A model generated the notes under the pieces. The model was not told where the DNA came from. It saw only the letters and a list, made by a program, of their open reading frames with translations, and searched no databases. From Antedon bifida (taxonomy: Eukaryota; Echinodermata; Crinoidea; Comatulida; Antedonidae), in assembly GCA_963402885.1 (NCBI GenBank), contig OY727094.1, positions 5,458,501 to 5,522,500 on the forward strand: DNA of 64,000 nt, written 5' to 3'. Both the position numbers and the translations under genes were made by a program. This document shows, one piece after another, positions 39,931-52,573 of this stretch (positions are counted from its first letter, which is position 1; each line of letters starts with the position of its first letter).

Positions 39931-42085
39931 TCAGCTTGGATTAAGTAAATCCCTTAATATCTGTTCTAAGTTAATCCTTTTAAATGCATCATCTTTCTTT
40001 ATTGTTACAGCTTGTGCTTCTTTCCTCTCAGTGAACGCACGTGATTGGTGGAGATCAACTGCATATGTTATGTTATGCTTACTAGCTGAACGAATGAACG
40101 ATCCGTTTGCAGAAACCGTGACCATCTCCAAAGCATCTCCAGTACCGAAAATGATCTAAAATTTTATCAAAAATAGAGTTATGTCATGGATGCAGTAGAA
40201 TATCCCACAATACAATTTCATTGATACAAAGAGTACCCACAGTGCAATATGTTATGGATGCTTCAAAGTAGAGTATCCCACAATGCAATATGTCATGGAT
40301 ACTCACAATGCAATATTATATCATGGATAAAGTAGAGTATCCCACAATGCAATAATGTCATGAATAACCCACAAGGCAGAGTGTAATTTATTATTAACCT
40401 TTGGCCTTTCCTTGATCTTATTACTCCATCCCAACTCCTGTGTTCTTTTTGATACACAGTCATCAACAATTCTGACTTTTGTTAGCAGCATCTTGGCTCT
40501 GGCTTGTTCCATTGGACCTGCAACATTGCCGACAATGTCTTTGTAGATTGTAATGGCTGTTGAACAGGCAAATAGTTGTTTACCTGAAGAAAGAGAAGGG
40601 GAAATGACATCACAAACAATAATTGATCATCAATTGACTTTGCAAATTGCGTGGAATTAGAAAGCACCCACCAAGTAACTATGCCTGGCTTTACAAATAC
40701 CTTTTAGAATGTCATAAAGTGCGGTCAGTTGAGGGTGATGCCTTTCCTCTATTGCCTGATCATTTATCAAAAGGCATTCTGGGTAATCAAACCAACATCC
40801 GTTATGGGTAAGATTGCTGGTCATTGCTATCATGGTTGATACGTCCAAATTCACCCGATTTCGCCGTGGGTCACCAGCATGTATGACCTTTAGCTGAGAA
40901 GTAAATACAAATGATTTTAAACCGACGAAATTCCTTATAGGTTATGTTCCAATACTCAGTTTAGTAACTAACCTCAGTAACTAACCTCTTTTAAAACTGA
41001 CCAATCAAAACAGGGAACGTCGATTCTATGGTCATCTGTATTGCTTAAGACATGGCCGTGTGTTGCTATACCCACAGATTCCAGTTCACCTATTTTTACA
41101 GAAATATGATTTTAAATTGATCATTTTTCACCATACATATTTTCCATTCATAAAATTTAAATTACTAATTAGTTCATTGTGAATTCAACCTTATATATGC
41201 TAACCTTTGACCTCAGAAGGTAAACCCTTGAGAAACATAACATGTACTTTTGGGACGATGAACTTGACTGGATTAGAGGAAGCAAAGTTGTTGTATTCTA
41301 GAGCCTGTTCAACTATATCTTTATCGCCATAATCACCCTCACCTGCAAAAAATTAAACATTCATACTTTATTTTAATTAGCTCATTATGTATTCGAGAAT
41401 GTAAAATGTTTTTATAATCTTGTATCTTTTCGTTAGTATTTGGATTTAAGCTTATTTCACAATATAATTTCATAATAACCTTATTGATTACTGTATACTA
41501 GATAGTACTCTAGATTTAAAACATGCATGCGCAATGCAATAAGTTTCTTTTCCAACACCGTTTCATGGCGCTATGGTTTGTTCAAATATATAAAAATAAT
41601 TGCACCTTGCCAGACTCTGTACAGTGCATGTCCTCTTCTGGCAGTTACCTTTACCCAGATGGCACCATGATTGGCAATGACATCAATGACCAGTGTCTTC
41701 TGATTCCCCTTCTCATCTGTGGCATGCTTAGCGGAGAAGATGTCACTGACACCTGGAAGACTTTCAGCAGCAGAAAGCACTGCCTCCAAATGGGTGAGGT
41801 TGGTACTTTGCAACTGGTTCTCTTTCAACTCGACATCTCCACTTTGTAGCTGAAAGAAATAAAATAGTTCAGATGTGTGCCACAATTTTAGGCCTATCAG
41901 TAATGGGCCTATACTTAGCTTCTTTTCCAGTACATGTGACTTACAGTGTGTAGGAAGTTGAGTTCTGCTTTAATTCTTTTACTCAGTTTAGGAACGCTTC
42001 GTACAGAGGGTTCCTTCGATTGAAGTTGATCCGCTCGTTGTATCAGCTCATGAGCTTTATCAATAAGTGGTTGAATTGATTCCAT
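39931..42085 (-). CDS. C7orf25: UPF0415 / C7orf25-like protein (complete, seven coding exons)
   Basis: Coding exons in transcript order: 42085-41945, 41849-41606, 41342-41205, 41089-40986, 40893-40701, 40583-40399 and 40155-39931. All junctions are GT-AG and in phase, giving 409 residues (human about 421). Conserved blocks seen are LSKRIKAELNFL, NQLQSTNLTHLEAV, KTLVIDVIANHGAIWVKV, YGDKDIVEQAL, NLDVSTMIAMTSNLTHNGC, FGTGDALEMVTVSANGSFIR and SRAFTERKEA. These follow the human protein from end to end. The family is widespread but its biochemical role is not established to my knowledge, so none is assigned. The start at 42085 matches the vertebrate N-terminus. The frame stays open to an ATG at 42157, but TATTTTTCAG just before 42085 looks like a splice acceptor, suggesting a 5' untranslated exon upstream. 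Confidence 0.93.
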
Positions 42086-42648
42086 ATTTTCTGAAAAATA
42101 TTGTAACAATAAATTTGTAAACTTGGAGGAGATACCTTTAGACTTAGAGTAGACCATTTACTCCATGAGTAGACCGGTGCTACATTTTCTACTACTACTA
42201 GTCTACTGGAAAAACGTCCAAGACTCTATACTAGAGAGGCAGACATATACATCCTGATGGATTGAACACAACCTCCCTAAAGCGGGTGATTAATTTAGTT
42301 AATAATCTATAGGCCTATAATTGCCCTATTACATACTATTGCATCATGAAGAACACTGAATAAGACAATTTTGTTTATCCCGGAAAATTCATTTGCTGCC
42401 CTCTTTTTGACTTGTACTTTAATTCCTCACGTGATTCTTAGAAATCCAATCAAATCGAAATGAAAATGAACTCTAACAATCTAACAGTTATGAAACGATT
42501 CTAACAAAACTAAAGAGGGCTCATTTCCCGCGTTTATGTTTTGTTTCAGGAGCGTGTTCTTTGTGCATTATAGGCCTATCTTTACAATACGGTAACGTCG
42601 CAGGGTACGAAAAGTAAAATATTTCGTGCCAATAAAACCACCATCAGA
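42086..42648. promoter_or_regulatory. Putative bidirectional promoter of C7orf25 and RCC2
   Basis: The start codons of the two divergent genes are 563 bases apart, so both transcripts must begin in this interval or in untranslated exons within it. TTTCCCGC at 42524-42531 matches the E2F consensus TTTSSCGC, fitting a cell-cycle gene such as RCC2. A GTAACGTCGCAG element near 42590 resembles a half CRE/ATF site. No TATA box is obvious. Confidence 0.6.
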
Positions 42649-45600
42649 ATGCCTAAAGCAGCAAACAACGATGTACCGAAAACGGCAGAAGCTAAAAAGA
42701 GAAGAAGAAAACCCAACAAGAAAAATGAGGATGGCGTCTCAGATGGGAAGAAAGTCAAAATGGAGACATATCTTACCCCTGGGGAAGAAGTGGAAAAAAT
42801 CGTGAGTTCACATTGATCGGGTCACCAATTATCGGCCGGATGCTGTGTGAGATTATTTTTGCACCAAGTCTAAAACCCCCTTATGCACCCATACCTAGCG
42901 ACTATTTATCCAAATATTACTTGGATAAGCAGGTATAATACTTATTTCTTCAAGAAGTTTAAAAATCCCTCCAAATTTAAACTTATTTTATGGTGTTGTC
43001 GTGAACTATAATAATGACATAAACACAAAGTGATTTACTTTTCGTTTACCTAGCTATGTACTCGCCGCCGCGTATCATTCATTGGCCGGCTGAACGGTTT
43101 TATTCGTACAGCTGTATTCTCAATAAGAATAAGAATAATAATGACACCATGTTTTATTTGTGTTTATTGTGGGCTGTGTAGTATTGTTGTTAATTAATCA
43201 AATTTAAATGGTAGGCATGCCTACACTGTCACTAGTCTATGTGTGTATATATGATTAAATTAGTGAATATCTACTAGGGGGCCTATTTACTAAATTATTA
43301 TTGATAAAACAAAGTATCTACCTATAATAATATAGGCCCTAGCTAGGCCTATCCACTTAAAAAAAAAGTTATCATATTTTAATACAGAGTTGAGTACCCA
43401 CCACTGAAATTAGTTTGTGTATTTACTATGTTATATATATATATATATATTTTTTAATTATATAATTATAATTTCATTGGTTTAACCAGGAAGTACAAAT
43501 AATAATATGAACAGTACTGTCATCAACTAGACTAGATAATACATTTTTAACATAAGATTTGATTTCAGCTTTGATGACTGACAGAAGGGCCATGATTATG
43601 TGAATAATATAATATGATATCATCATTCTTTTACCCACACCCAAAGACCACAGTCAGTACAGTAAGGTATCTCACATTGGTACATGGAATAATAATACGC
43701 ATGATGTACATCTTTGCTAACTAGATGCTAACCGTATTAGCCAACATGCATCCAATGTACAGTATCCACCTTCCCTCTCCAAAGACATGCATCCATATTC
43801 CATATTATTGAATTCAATGATCAACACTATACCCTTCTATTGACTTCTAGGTGCAGTATAATGCTCTGTCTACAAACTTTATGTGACAACAAAATATGAT
43901 GTGCCCATATATGGTCATGATGATATCATATCACTACCATATTTGTGCATATCACTACCACATTTGGACACATTTTGTCAAACTAGTTTGATATTGTAGA
44001 CAGAGCTTAAAACATGTTACATAATTGTAAGTCTACATTGGCATGGCACTTTCTTGAGAATATTCTATATAATTCAATGTACTATAGTGTGCTCATTAGA
44101 AATATTGGTGCATTCAATTAAGGAAATGGTATTGATTTTGACAAAGATAAGACTCTGGTTATGTTAATGACAAAATCAATATAACTACAGAATCCAGCTA
44201 AACTTCACTAAGGAACTCCTATTCTATGCTGTATATATTGTAGAATTGTGCTAGGCCTACTGTAGGTAGATGATGGCTAGGACACTACTTTCAAAGTCTT
44301 CCAACCACCTAAGTTTAATGTATTCCACAGTACTTCAATCAAAGTACTGTTTTTTTTTAAACCCATAACTTTCTGCTACCTGCCCTTCCTTTCTTTATCT
44401 ATATAATAGTATATCTGTGGATGCATTGGAACTCAGCTGAATTAAAATATGTTTATTACACAGGTCCCTGCATTATGTCCATGTCCATAATGTAGAATTT
44501 ACCTCCATGGTATGTTGTAGAAAACTCAATTGGCCAGCAGCCTCCTTCCACCATTTTTAGATCTATCTCTTTTTAGAACTTTATTCAGCTATTTTGTTTT
44601 TTAAATGTTCACTCAAATAGTTAATCTGCCTATGTACACTGTAGTTCATTAATAAATGTTACTTTAAAGACTTTTTATGTTCTTTAAATTTACATGTAAC
44701 CCTTGGATTATTTTGGTGTATTTTATGACAGTAACAGAATAAGATAAAAGTATTTTACCTACAGTACTGTACTGTACATCTACACACAAAAACACTGTTT
44801 CATTTGGTACAATGTTCCATTATCCTCAATTCTATAGGATATTAATTTTTCAGACAATACAGAGTTTATTTTTCTTTATTGTTGGTGTTCTGTTTTTGTG
44901 TTGAATAGGAACAGTTGCATTCATCATTGCCCTTCATCCCTATTCAGTAATATGACTCCATTGTTCATATCCAAACATAATTGCCATCTGGACCCTACCA
45001 CTGTGTCTTGATATATACCATTTGTACAGTACTACTGAATTTGATTTATAAGTTTTGCCCATTGTAGGAATGCATTACTATTTATTACAATCACTGTGTC
45101 TGTGAGAAAAAAGTGAGACAAGCCATTATTATTAAATATTTTGAACTTTATATGTAATCTGTATCAGAGTGAAATTTAACTATTCCCTGCTAATACTATC
45201 AACAGAGTTTTTAGGGCAGAGGCAGCAGATACTTTCCGGGCATTTCCATGAGAAATGGACAAAAATGTACATGACCTGAAAATTTCATTCTCAAAATATC
45301 ATAAATGTTATACCTTTCCTGCATTACATATAAGTTATATTTCTACAGTATAAACAAAAAGAATTATCGTAATTTCTTTATTTCTTGAAAATATGAAAAT
45401 AGCGACATTATTTTAACTAAAGCACTAAATTAACGCGAGTTACAGAAGCATAAAGTTTTTCTCTGTATACTGTAATTCCTTAGATTTCCTTTAATCTTCT
45501 TAAATTGTAACAAAAAGCCTGGTCTACCCTAACTTATTAGCGGACCCTATGTTTACCACGTTTCAAGTTTCAATTTAACTAGACATGAACTCGTCACCGT

Positions 45601-48600
45601 GATGTTCGGGTTAAACTTATTTGAAAGTTAAAAATCTTCAATCAATGTAAAAAAATATCTTCAATATGAACATGTCGAGTGTGAAGTAAAAAGATTTTCT
45701 TGCGAATTATTCATAAGACAAATGTTTTATTGGTAATGATTAATGAATTTTAACAGATGTGACCTTGGTAGGGCGTTGACATGCGAGCAAACCCTGTACA
45801 TCATGGTCTAGTAAGACTAGTTAATGGAAAATGTACTTAACAAAGCCATTATGATAATAACATGGCCGTAGATATAACCAGACAAGCATTCATTTTATAG
45901 TGCAAAAATTAATCTTAAATTTTTACTGTTTAAAGTTTAAACAATAATTTAATTGATAAGACTAAGTAAGTGCGAATGCAATGTTGAAATGAGAATTAAA
46001 TCAAAATAATTTGATGTGTACATCTCTTAAAACATGCATTATTAAATTAATGTTATCGTTTCAGATTCTTCATTAATTAATATTCAGTACAGTATTTATA
46101 TTACTTTAAAATTTGTTCTGTGCCTGTTAATTTAGTAATGATTTAAATAGATAGATGTCTGTAGGCTACACTTGAAATTATATAATTATAAACCAAAAGA
46201 TTTGATCTTTATTCAATTAAGTCGTTTTAATAAAAAAAATTATTTTTTATATTTTCAGAGATTAAAGGGGTCCACAGTTACAGGAGAACTACTTTTTTGT
46301 GGTGGAACCAATTGGGATTTGACGGGGCGCAGCCAGGTACCAAAGCATGCCAGAATGCCTGGTAGCTCACCAGTCGGTGGCCGCAACCTTTGGTCACCTC
46401 ACCGCTTGTCTGCACTCTCAGGGATTCGTGTTAAGGCAGTGTTTTCTGGCCCTGTAGCTTGTCACACTCTGCTGATCACAGAAGAAGGCTTAGCTATGAG
46501 TTGGGGTAAGTCACATTTCTTTGTTCATTTATACCTAATTGCATAGTCTATATCATGCCTAGCTTACCTGTTTAAACGGACAATAGCCCGTGCTCTCCAG
46601 AGGGAGGGCTTTAGATACGAAAGTGAAAAGTTCCTAGAACACCCCTGTATTATAATGGACCAGTCCGCAACCATGCCCTCATATGGGAACGTGGTGGTTT
46701 GTGTATTTTTTAATGTTCTGCAATAAAAATTCTGTTGTGGTTTCAGGTCGTAACGATAAGGAGCAACTAGGGCACGGTGATGCGGTACGAAGGGACAATC
46801 CCACAGTCATTGAAACGCTAAAAGATTACACAATTGTGGAGGCTGCGTGTGGACGTAATCACACTCTATGTTTGACAAGTAAGTACATCAGATGCTTTGC
46901 TTACAGCTACCCCATGGATGTAGGCTTTTATCAACAGCTTAGGGTGGCTACCAACAAAGTTAAAGATAGGTTCTGCCAATGAAGTTAATATGGCTGTTTT
47001 GTCTTATTTTATTTTATTTCAACTACAGCGAAAAATTATATTATAGGATGCCTTAAAAATATTTAGATATAAATATATGTTAAAACACATAAAAATACAA
47101 TATGAAACATACAAAAATGGCAAAATTAAATAGCTTTAAGAACTTTAGTAAAAACTGACAAACTGTCGATAGTTATTGCACACCTCAAACCTAACTGATC
47201 TATTTTAACCAACAGATGAAGGAGAGGTATTTGCATTTGGTGAGAATAAGTTTGGCCAACTTGGTCTTGGATTCCAATGTGAAGGAAATAAAGAGGACAA
47301 GACGTCCATTGGTGTACCGCAGAAGGTTTGGCAAAACTTCATTGTCTAGTTTCAACCTCTTTATTTTTCTATGTAGGAATTTACAATTGAGAATTTGGAA
47401 ATGTTTTGAAGTTAGGTGTATACATGGAGGTATAAAATAATAACTACATGGTCTACATAGGCAAATTTAATTGAGTATTGGAAAATGTTTTGAAATCTTA
47501 TAGAAAATTAGTCGGATCTACACATTTACAATTGAGTATTTGGTGACATGTGAGCCGAGCGGTTAATACAGTGGAACCGTAGTTACGTAGCCATAACATC
47601 GGCAAGGGTTTCGAGGCTCACTCATGGTTCTGGTGGTAGAACGAGTCTTCTCGGATAAGGACTATATGTTCCAGTGTACACATCTGGCTCATGTGCACTT
47701 TAAAGAACCTATAGTACATCTTTCGAGACAAGTAGGGGTCACAGCCACTGGGTCCTCTGGGAGAGCAGTCTTTGACTGAAGAGGTCGCCCAGTATAAATA
47801 AAATATTTCAATTCAATGTTTGAGTTTTCTAAAGGATTTGGTCAGGTCTATGTATGCATTTACAATTGAGACATGTTGTCAAGTCTTATAGTAAATTTAA
47901 GACAGGTCTACGTAGACATTTACAAACTAGTATTGGAAGGCATGATTTGATTTGATTTGAATTTATTTGGAAAATCATCATAAAAAATACATACAAAGTG
48001 ATAACATAAATTACGGACATTACAAATAATACATTTATAAAAGATTTTCCAGGATAGCCCAAAAAGCTTATCAGCTTATTTCCATTGGGATCCTTTTACA
48101 ATCTAAAATAAAAAATACAAACATTACAAAGTATAGCATTAAATAGCATGCTTATTTTAACATGTTTGTCATTGGTTCTTGTTTTCAGATTCTATACGAT
48201 GGTCAGCCAATTACAAAGGTAGCATGTGGCGGTGACTTCAGTATGGTTCTTGACCTCAAAGGTCGCCTCTACTCGTTCGGCCATCCAGAATACAGTCAAT
48301 TAGGTAAAGTAATGTTGTGATAGTATGTGTTACAACCCCAAATTTAGAAACATTGGAAGCCATCACAATGATTTACTTGTAACCATGCAGAGATGTGTAC
48401 TTTTTTCATTAAATTGTTTTCTTTTTATTTATGCAGGTCATAATAATGATGGCCAATACTTTGTAACGTCCAAGAAAGTGACCTTTGACTGCCAACTAGT
48501 ACCAAAACGAATCCAGGTGTATATAGAACGAACTCGTGAAGGTCAAGTGAAGTCGCTGACCGGGGTTTTGATAAAGGATGTTGTATGTGGTGTTAACCAT

Positions 48601-50472
48601 ACTGTGAGTGAATATTTGTCCCCACTAATTATTAGTAATTTTAAGAGTATTGTGTGTATACAATAACCCCTCCTTTTAGAAAACTTAACTTTTGAAAATT
48701 TAATTTACACTTTTTGCAATTTGTAGGTTGCTCTAGACATCCAGAAGCGCGTGTTCACATGGGGTTTTGGTGGCTATGGCCGCCTGGGCCATCAAGGACC
48801 AAAGAATGAACCAGTACCTCGTTTATTAAAACCTTTTGACATGCCAAATAGAGGTGTAAAAAGCATCCACAGCGGATCGGCATACTCAATGGCTATAACA
48901 GAGACGGGTAAGTGTCGTACTGACGTGGTATACAGTTGACTCTACCAATACCGGACTCTCTGAAAACCAGAAACTCTCCTAATACCTGACTCTCTGAAAA
49001 CCTGAAACTCTCCCAATACCAATATATCATTTTTATCATTATAAACACATTCCAAATACCAGACTTTCCCGGAAAACCAGACATATTTGGCCCAAAGGTG
49101 TCCGGCGGTATTGAGAAACTTGACTGTATTTTCATATATTTTTTATTGATACGAAATACTAAAAATGTATAGAAAGAAGTGGAAGGAATATTAACTATGG
49201 ATTTAGCTTTTTTAACTCTATGCTAGGCCTACCTAACATAGATGTACAACAGCAAGGGCTAGTGACCAAACAACGTTTTATTTGTTGAAGTTTGATCATA
49301 AATTTAATGTTGATCTTACACCATAGTGCGTTGAAACTTATTGGGTGTGGATATATATAATAATAAGTTATGCCTCAGAGTTTGCTGTAGTTTGGAAATA
49401 TATCGTAGAGAATGGGCTTGCAGTGTACTAGCGCCAGTGGAGTAGTGTAGACTTACTTACAATGCAATTTGAAGCTATAATGTACAATGCACTGATTTTG
49501 ATCATTTATTCTTAAGTAAACTTGAAATATTGGCACTCAATTTTCATCTAAGGTATGCTGTTGGGCTTATCAGAACAGTTAGTTCTATTTTCAATGCAGA
49601 CTGGTGCAATAAATGTACATTTCACTGATTATGATTTAATATTTATTTTAAAGTAAACTTAGATGTTAGATGTGTTCAAAAGTGTACATTTTATTTTCCT
49701 CTAAGGTATGCTGTTCTTTTGGGGTCAAGCCAAGACAACAGGTGAAGCAACCATGTACCCTAAGCCTGTACAAGACCTTATTGGTTGGAACATAAGGAGC
49801 ATAGGATGCAGGTTTGTCTTGTGGGGAGGCTGAAATCTAGCCTAGCTTTACTATCATGCTGTTAGTACTTAAAATAGGTGTTGCACAATATTCGGTATAA
49901 ATGTAAACGAACACCCGGAAGCAGTGGTCGTAGTTGCTGTTTTGAACTACATGTGTATGTTGGTCGTCCTGGAAGGTAGTCAATGTGTGGCTTTGATAAT
50001 AATTAAAAAAATCTAACCCAACAATGTCGCACACTAGATTGTGATTAGATACCCACTATCCAGTCACACTACTAGGTCGGATTCGCATCGCCGATTGTGA
50101 CTATTGTATAAAAACTATTAAGGCAACAATTGATAAATAACATTTATATGTACAGTATTTGATGATAAATCATTCAATTTTGATAAAGAAAAAAATTTAT
50201 ATTTTTGCTTCCATAGTAATCGTTCTATCGTAATAGCGGCAGATGAGAGCCTAATTAGTTGGGGGCCATCACCAACATACGGAGAATTGGGCTACGGCGA
50301 GAACGGACCACGCTCTTCCACCTGCGCAAAGGAGGTGAAGACAGTGGAGGGGATCTTCATACACAGCGTGGCTTGCGGGTTCGGTCACACAGTGATGATT
50401 GCTAGAGACGACGAGAAGGAAGAGGACAAGGAAAAGGTACAGAAGCTACCAGTGTTCTCGCCAACACAATAG
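42649..50472 (+). CDS. RCC2: RCC2 (TD-60), RCC1-like repeat protein (complete, ten coding exons)
   Basis: Coding exons: 42649-42801, 46259-46505, 46747-46878, 47216-47325, 48189-48303, 48437-48603, 48727-48907, 49706-49811 and 50217-50472, with phases matching at every GT-AG junction; this is nine segments by my count, giving 488 residues (human 522). The N-terminus has a basic nuclear signal, KKRRRKPNKK (residues 16-25). The rest is a seven-bladed RCC1-type propeller with repeated GxNxxGQLG-like and ACGxxHT signatures, for example WGRNDKEQLGHGD, CGRNHTLCLT, FGENKFGQLGLG, WGFGGYGRLGHQG and WGPSPTYGELGYGENGP. The C-terminus EKVQKLPVFSPTQ parallels the human end. Known roles of the family are at centromeres and in Rac1/Arf6 and RalA control, chromosomal passenger function and cell-cycle progression. 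An ATG at 42649 in a basic lead fits the vertebrate start. Confidence 0.95.
42802..46258 (+). other. RCC2 intron 1
   Basis: A 3.5-kb intron from GTGAGT at 42802 to TTTCAG at 46258. It holds a TA microsatellite (about 43434-43451) and one fold-back MITE. No exon with homology is seen. Confidence 0.85.
43862..44008. mobile_element. Fold-back MITE, copy 5
   Basis: TGCTCTGTCTACAAACTTTA on the left and ACTAGTTTGATATTGTAGAC then AGAGCTTA on the right, with the family's ATATATGG and ACCATATTTG interior blocks. It lies in RCC2 intron 1 and both ends are well preserved. Confidence 0.85.
47550..47825 (+). mobile_element. tRNA-derived SINE
   Basis: The first 72 bases fold like a class-II-type tRNA head: GTGAGCC (47550-47556) pairs perfectly with GGCTCAC (47615-47621). 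The A-box TGAGCCGAGCGG resembles tRNA-Leu/Ser, and a slightly altered B-box GGGTTTCGAGGCTC follows. A unique body follows with TGTGCACTTTAAAGAACC and a purine/pyrimidine-mixed 3' part ending in AAATAAAAT. It lies in RCC2 intron 4. The body and intron position argue for a SINE, not a tRNA gene. The partner LINE is not identified. Confidence 0.75.
47943..48115 (-). mobile_element. LINE-like 3' tail (truncated)
   Basis: Read on the minus strand, GGATCCCAATGGAAATAAGC is followed by TGATAAGCTTTTTGGGCTAT, then a TCAAATCAAATCAAATC microsatellite-like end. A hairpin followed by short 3' tandem repeats is typical of CR1/L2-group LINE 3' ends. No reverse transcriptase remains, so it is a short 5'-truncated copy in an RCC2 intron. 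Confidence 0.5.
48933..49126. mobile_element. Pogo/Tc1-like MITE with TA target duplication
   Basis: CAGTTGACTCTACCAATACC (left) mirrors GGTATTGAGAAACTTGACTG (right), flanked on both sides by TA. The interior repeats ACTCTCTGAAAACC and AATACC units. The 194-bp length, TA duplication and CAGT ends suit a non-autonomous pogo/Tigger-type element. It is inserted in an RCC2 intron just after the donor at 48908. Confidence 0.7.
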
Positions 50473-50589
50473 AGGACGATGTTCTTGCAGTTATGGTTTG
50501 TGTTCTCAGAAATACAATTGGTGTGATGTAACACATTTGTAAATAGGAGTGCTATCTCTGCAACTTCTTAAAACATCTGGTGTTTCATT

Positions 50590-51065
50590 GATTATGTGAG
50601 ACAAATTCAACTGAGTATGTGAGTATAAGATTGTGAGATTTTGCACTGATAATGTGAGATAATCTCACGGGCCATGTCAGACAAAATCATTGTGAGACTA
50701 TCTCACTGATCTCTAATTATCAAACATGAAAAATGTGAAACAAACATTACGATCATGTTTGCTGATTGTGAGAAGTCAATTTCATGGGTTATATTAAATA
50801 CCTCGCAAGACAAATCTTTTTGTGCGAGACAATCTCAGTGTATAAGGTAACTCTCGCGTATGCAAGACAATCTTACAAGGGTGCGAGAATAATTGTTTAT
50901 GGTTCTCGTGGTGTACAATATTTGCCATTGGTTATATTATATACCTCACAAGACAAATCATTTTGTGCGAGACAATCTCGGCATATGAGGTAACTCTCGC
51001 GTATGCAAGACAATCTCACAAGGGTGCGAGAATAATTGTTTATGGTTCTCGTGGTGTACAAAGAT
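50590..51065. repeat. GAGACAATCTC motif array with 145-bp duplication
   Basis: The region just after the RCC2 stop repeats the imperfect palindrome GTGAGACAATCTCAC and variants at least eight times. Within it a block of about 135-145 bases beginning GGTTATATTA is tandemly duplicated (50786 and 50931) with few differences. It would be transcribed as part of the RCC2 3' untranslated region if that extends this far. Confidence 0.8.
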
Positions 51066-51826
51066 TTGAAAACTGCAGCTTTACTCAAGTATTGAGTCAA
51101 AGAACATAGTGCAAAAAGTGCAACATATTTTTTTGCAAGTCCCCTTTTATTTCATTGAATAATAAATTCAACAACTTTACTAAAATAAACAACTCATCAT
51201 ATTATATGAATGCGAGTTGTAAATTTATTCAATATAAAGCAATCTGTTTTTTTGTACCTGTAACAGAAGTTATATAGACAGATTTACTAAAAAATAATTT
51301 TTTACTTTAAATTTATAAATAGTTACAACAATTCTTGCCGCTAATGTATAATTAACTCTAAATATAGGCCAAAATAAACATTTTTGTTGTCCGTCTTGCA
51401 AATTTCCCATGTTTTTTAAGCATTTGCAAGTATAGAGAGTGAGTTGTTATAAAGTATAATGTGTACATACGTAACTTTTTTGTAATTACTTTGTCTAGCA
51501 TTCATTCCAGAGAGGTCGCTAAGCAACTGCTTAATGAACGAGCAACAGGCTAAGAATCTACTGTAAATATTTGATTAGTTTTTTCATAAAAGTTTTTACA
51601 GTTTCTGTGAAATGGCATTGCTTGTTTTTCTTTTTTCAATGTTCGTAAACAAATATTTGCCAGTCGCATCTTCTAGAACAACAAAAATATGCTGGTCCAA
51701 AAATGCCTCTTTTTAGAGTCAGCAGCAACCATATTCACCAGACTTGGGCTAAGGGTATTTCAGTATGCACTTTACTTACTAAAAAGTTTTAGGTCTTCGA
51801 AACCTTCAGAAAAATCAAAACAGTTT

Positions 51827-51986
51827 AAGCTCTGTCTACACTATCAAACTTTATGTGACCAAAAAATGTGATGTGCCCATATATGGACATGATGTCATAT
51901 CACTACCATATTGGGTATATCACTACCATATTTGGGCACATCACTTTTTTTTTTTCTAAATAATTTGATCGTGTAGACAGAGCTTT
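51827..51986. mobile_element. Fold-back MITE, copy 6
   Basis: One of the best-preserved copies. AAGCTCTGTCTACACTATCA on the left and TTTGATCGTGTAGACAGAGC then TT on the right, with the full interior of ATATATGG, two ACCATATT(TG)GG blocks and CACATCAC. Flanks read TTTA on the left and TTTAGG beyond the right end, compatible with a TA or TTA target but not conclusive. Confidence 0.88.
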
Positions 51987-52573
51987 AGGAGAGTAGACCG
52001 TACTCACCTAAATTTTGTTTTCAATGAAATAAGGTCAGTAGTTTGTTTTGGTACGAATATTTCCCTAATTGTGGCAACTAATTTATAAATGCACAGTTGT
52101 TGTAAATTAATAAAATATATATAAGTTATTAGAAACTAACCTAATATTCATATTCTACAGAATAGATAGTGGAATACTTAGAAAAACCATTTTACACACT
52201 GAAATTAGGTTGAAATTAATTTTTAAGTTGATAATATTAGTTGTTAATACTATTCTACATGCATGTAAAAATCGAAATAATATTTTTTGAAACAAGGATT
52301 GAGAAAAAGAGACTACGGCAACAGTTAACAGTGTGCTAAATATAACATTTAACAATTTAAATTATATTTAATGAAGTTACATTTGCCAATAATGTTTATG
52401 CTAGGCTGCTGCTGCTAGTTAGCCCTGTCTACCGCTAGTGTAAACTGTTTTAAAATACTTGAAAACGTTAAACTTTGAATACAGTTTAAGTCTGAGAATA
52501 ACCAATTCTGATCAGCAAAGGGAACTTATTGAATATATACTGAACATTGTTTGTATATATTTGCAAGAATTTG

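Noticed and set aside
42086-42157. Upstream in-frame ATG extending C7orf25 by 24 residues
   Set aside because: A splice-acceptor-like TATTTTTCAG lies between it and the ATG at 42085, and the shorter start matches the vertebrate N-terminus. It is kept only as an alternative.
47550-47621. Genuine tRNA-Leu or tRNA-Ser gene
   Set aside because: The acceptor stem is good, but the B-box deviates, the anticodon arm is poor and a SINE body follows directly.
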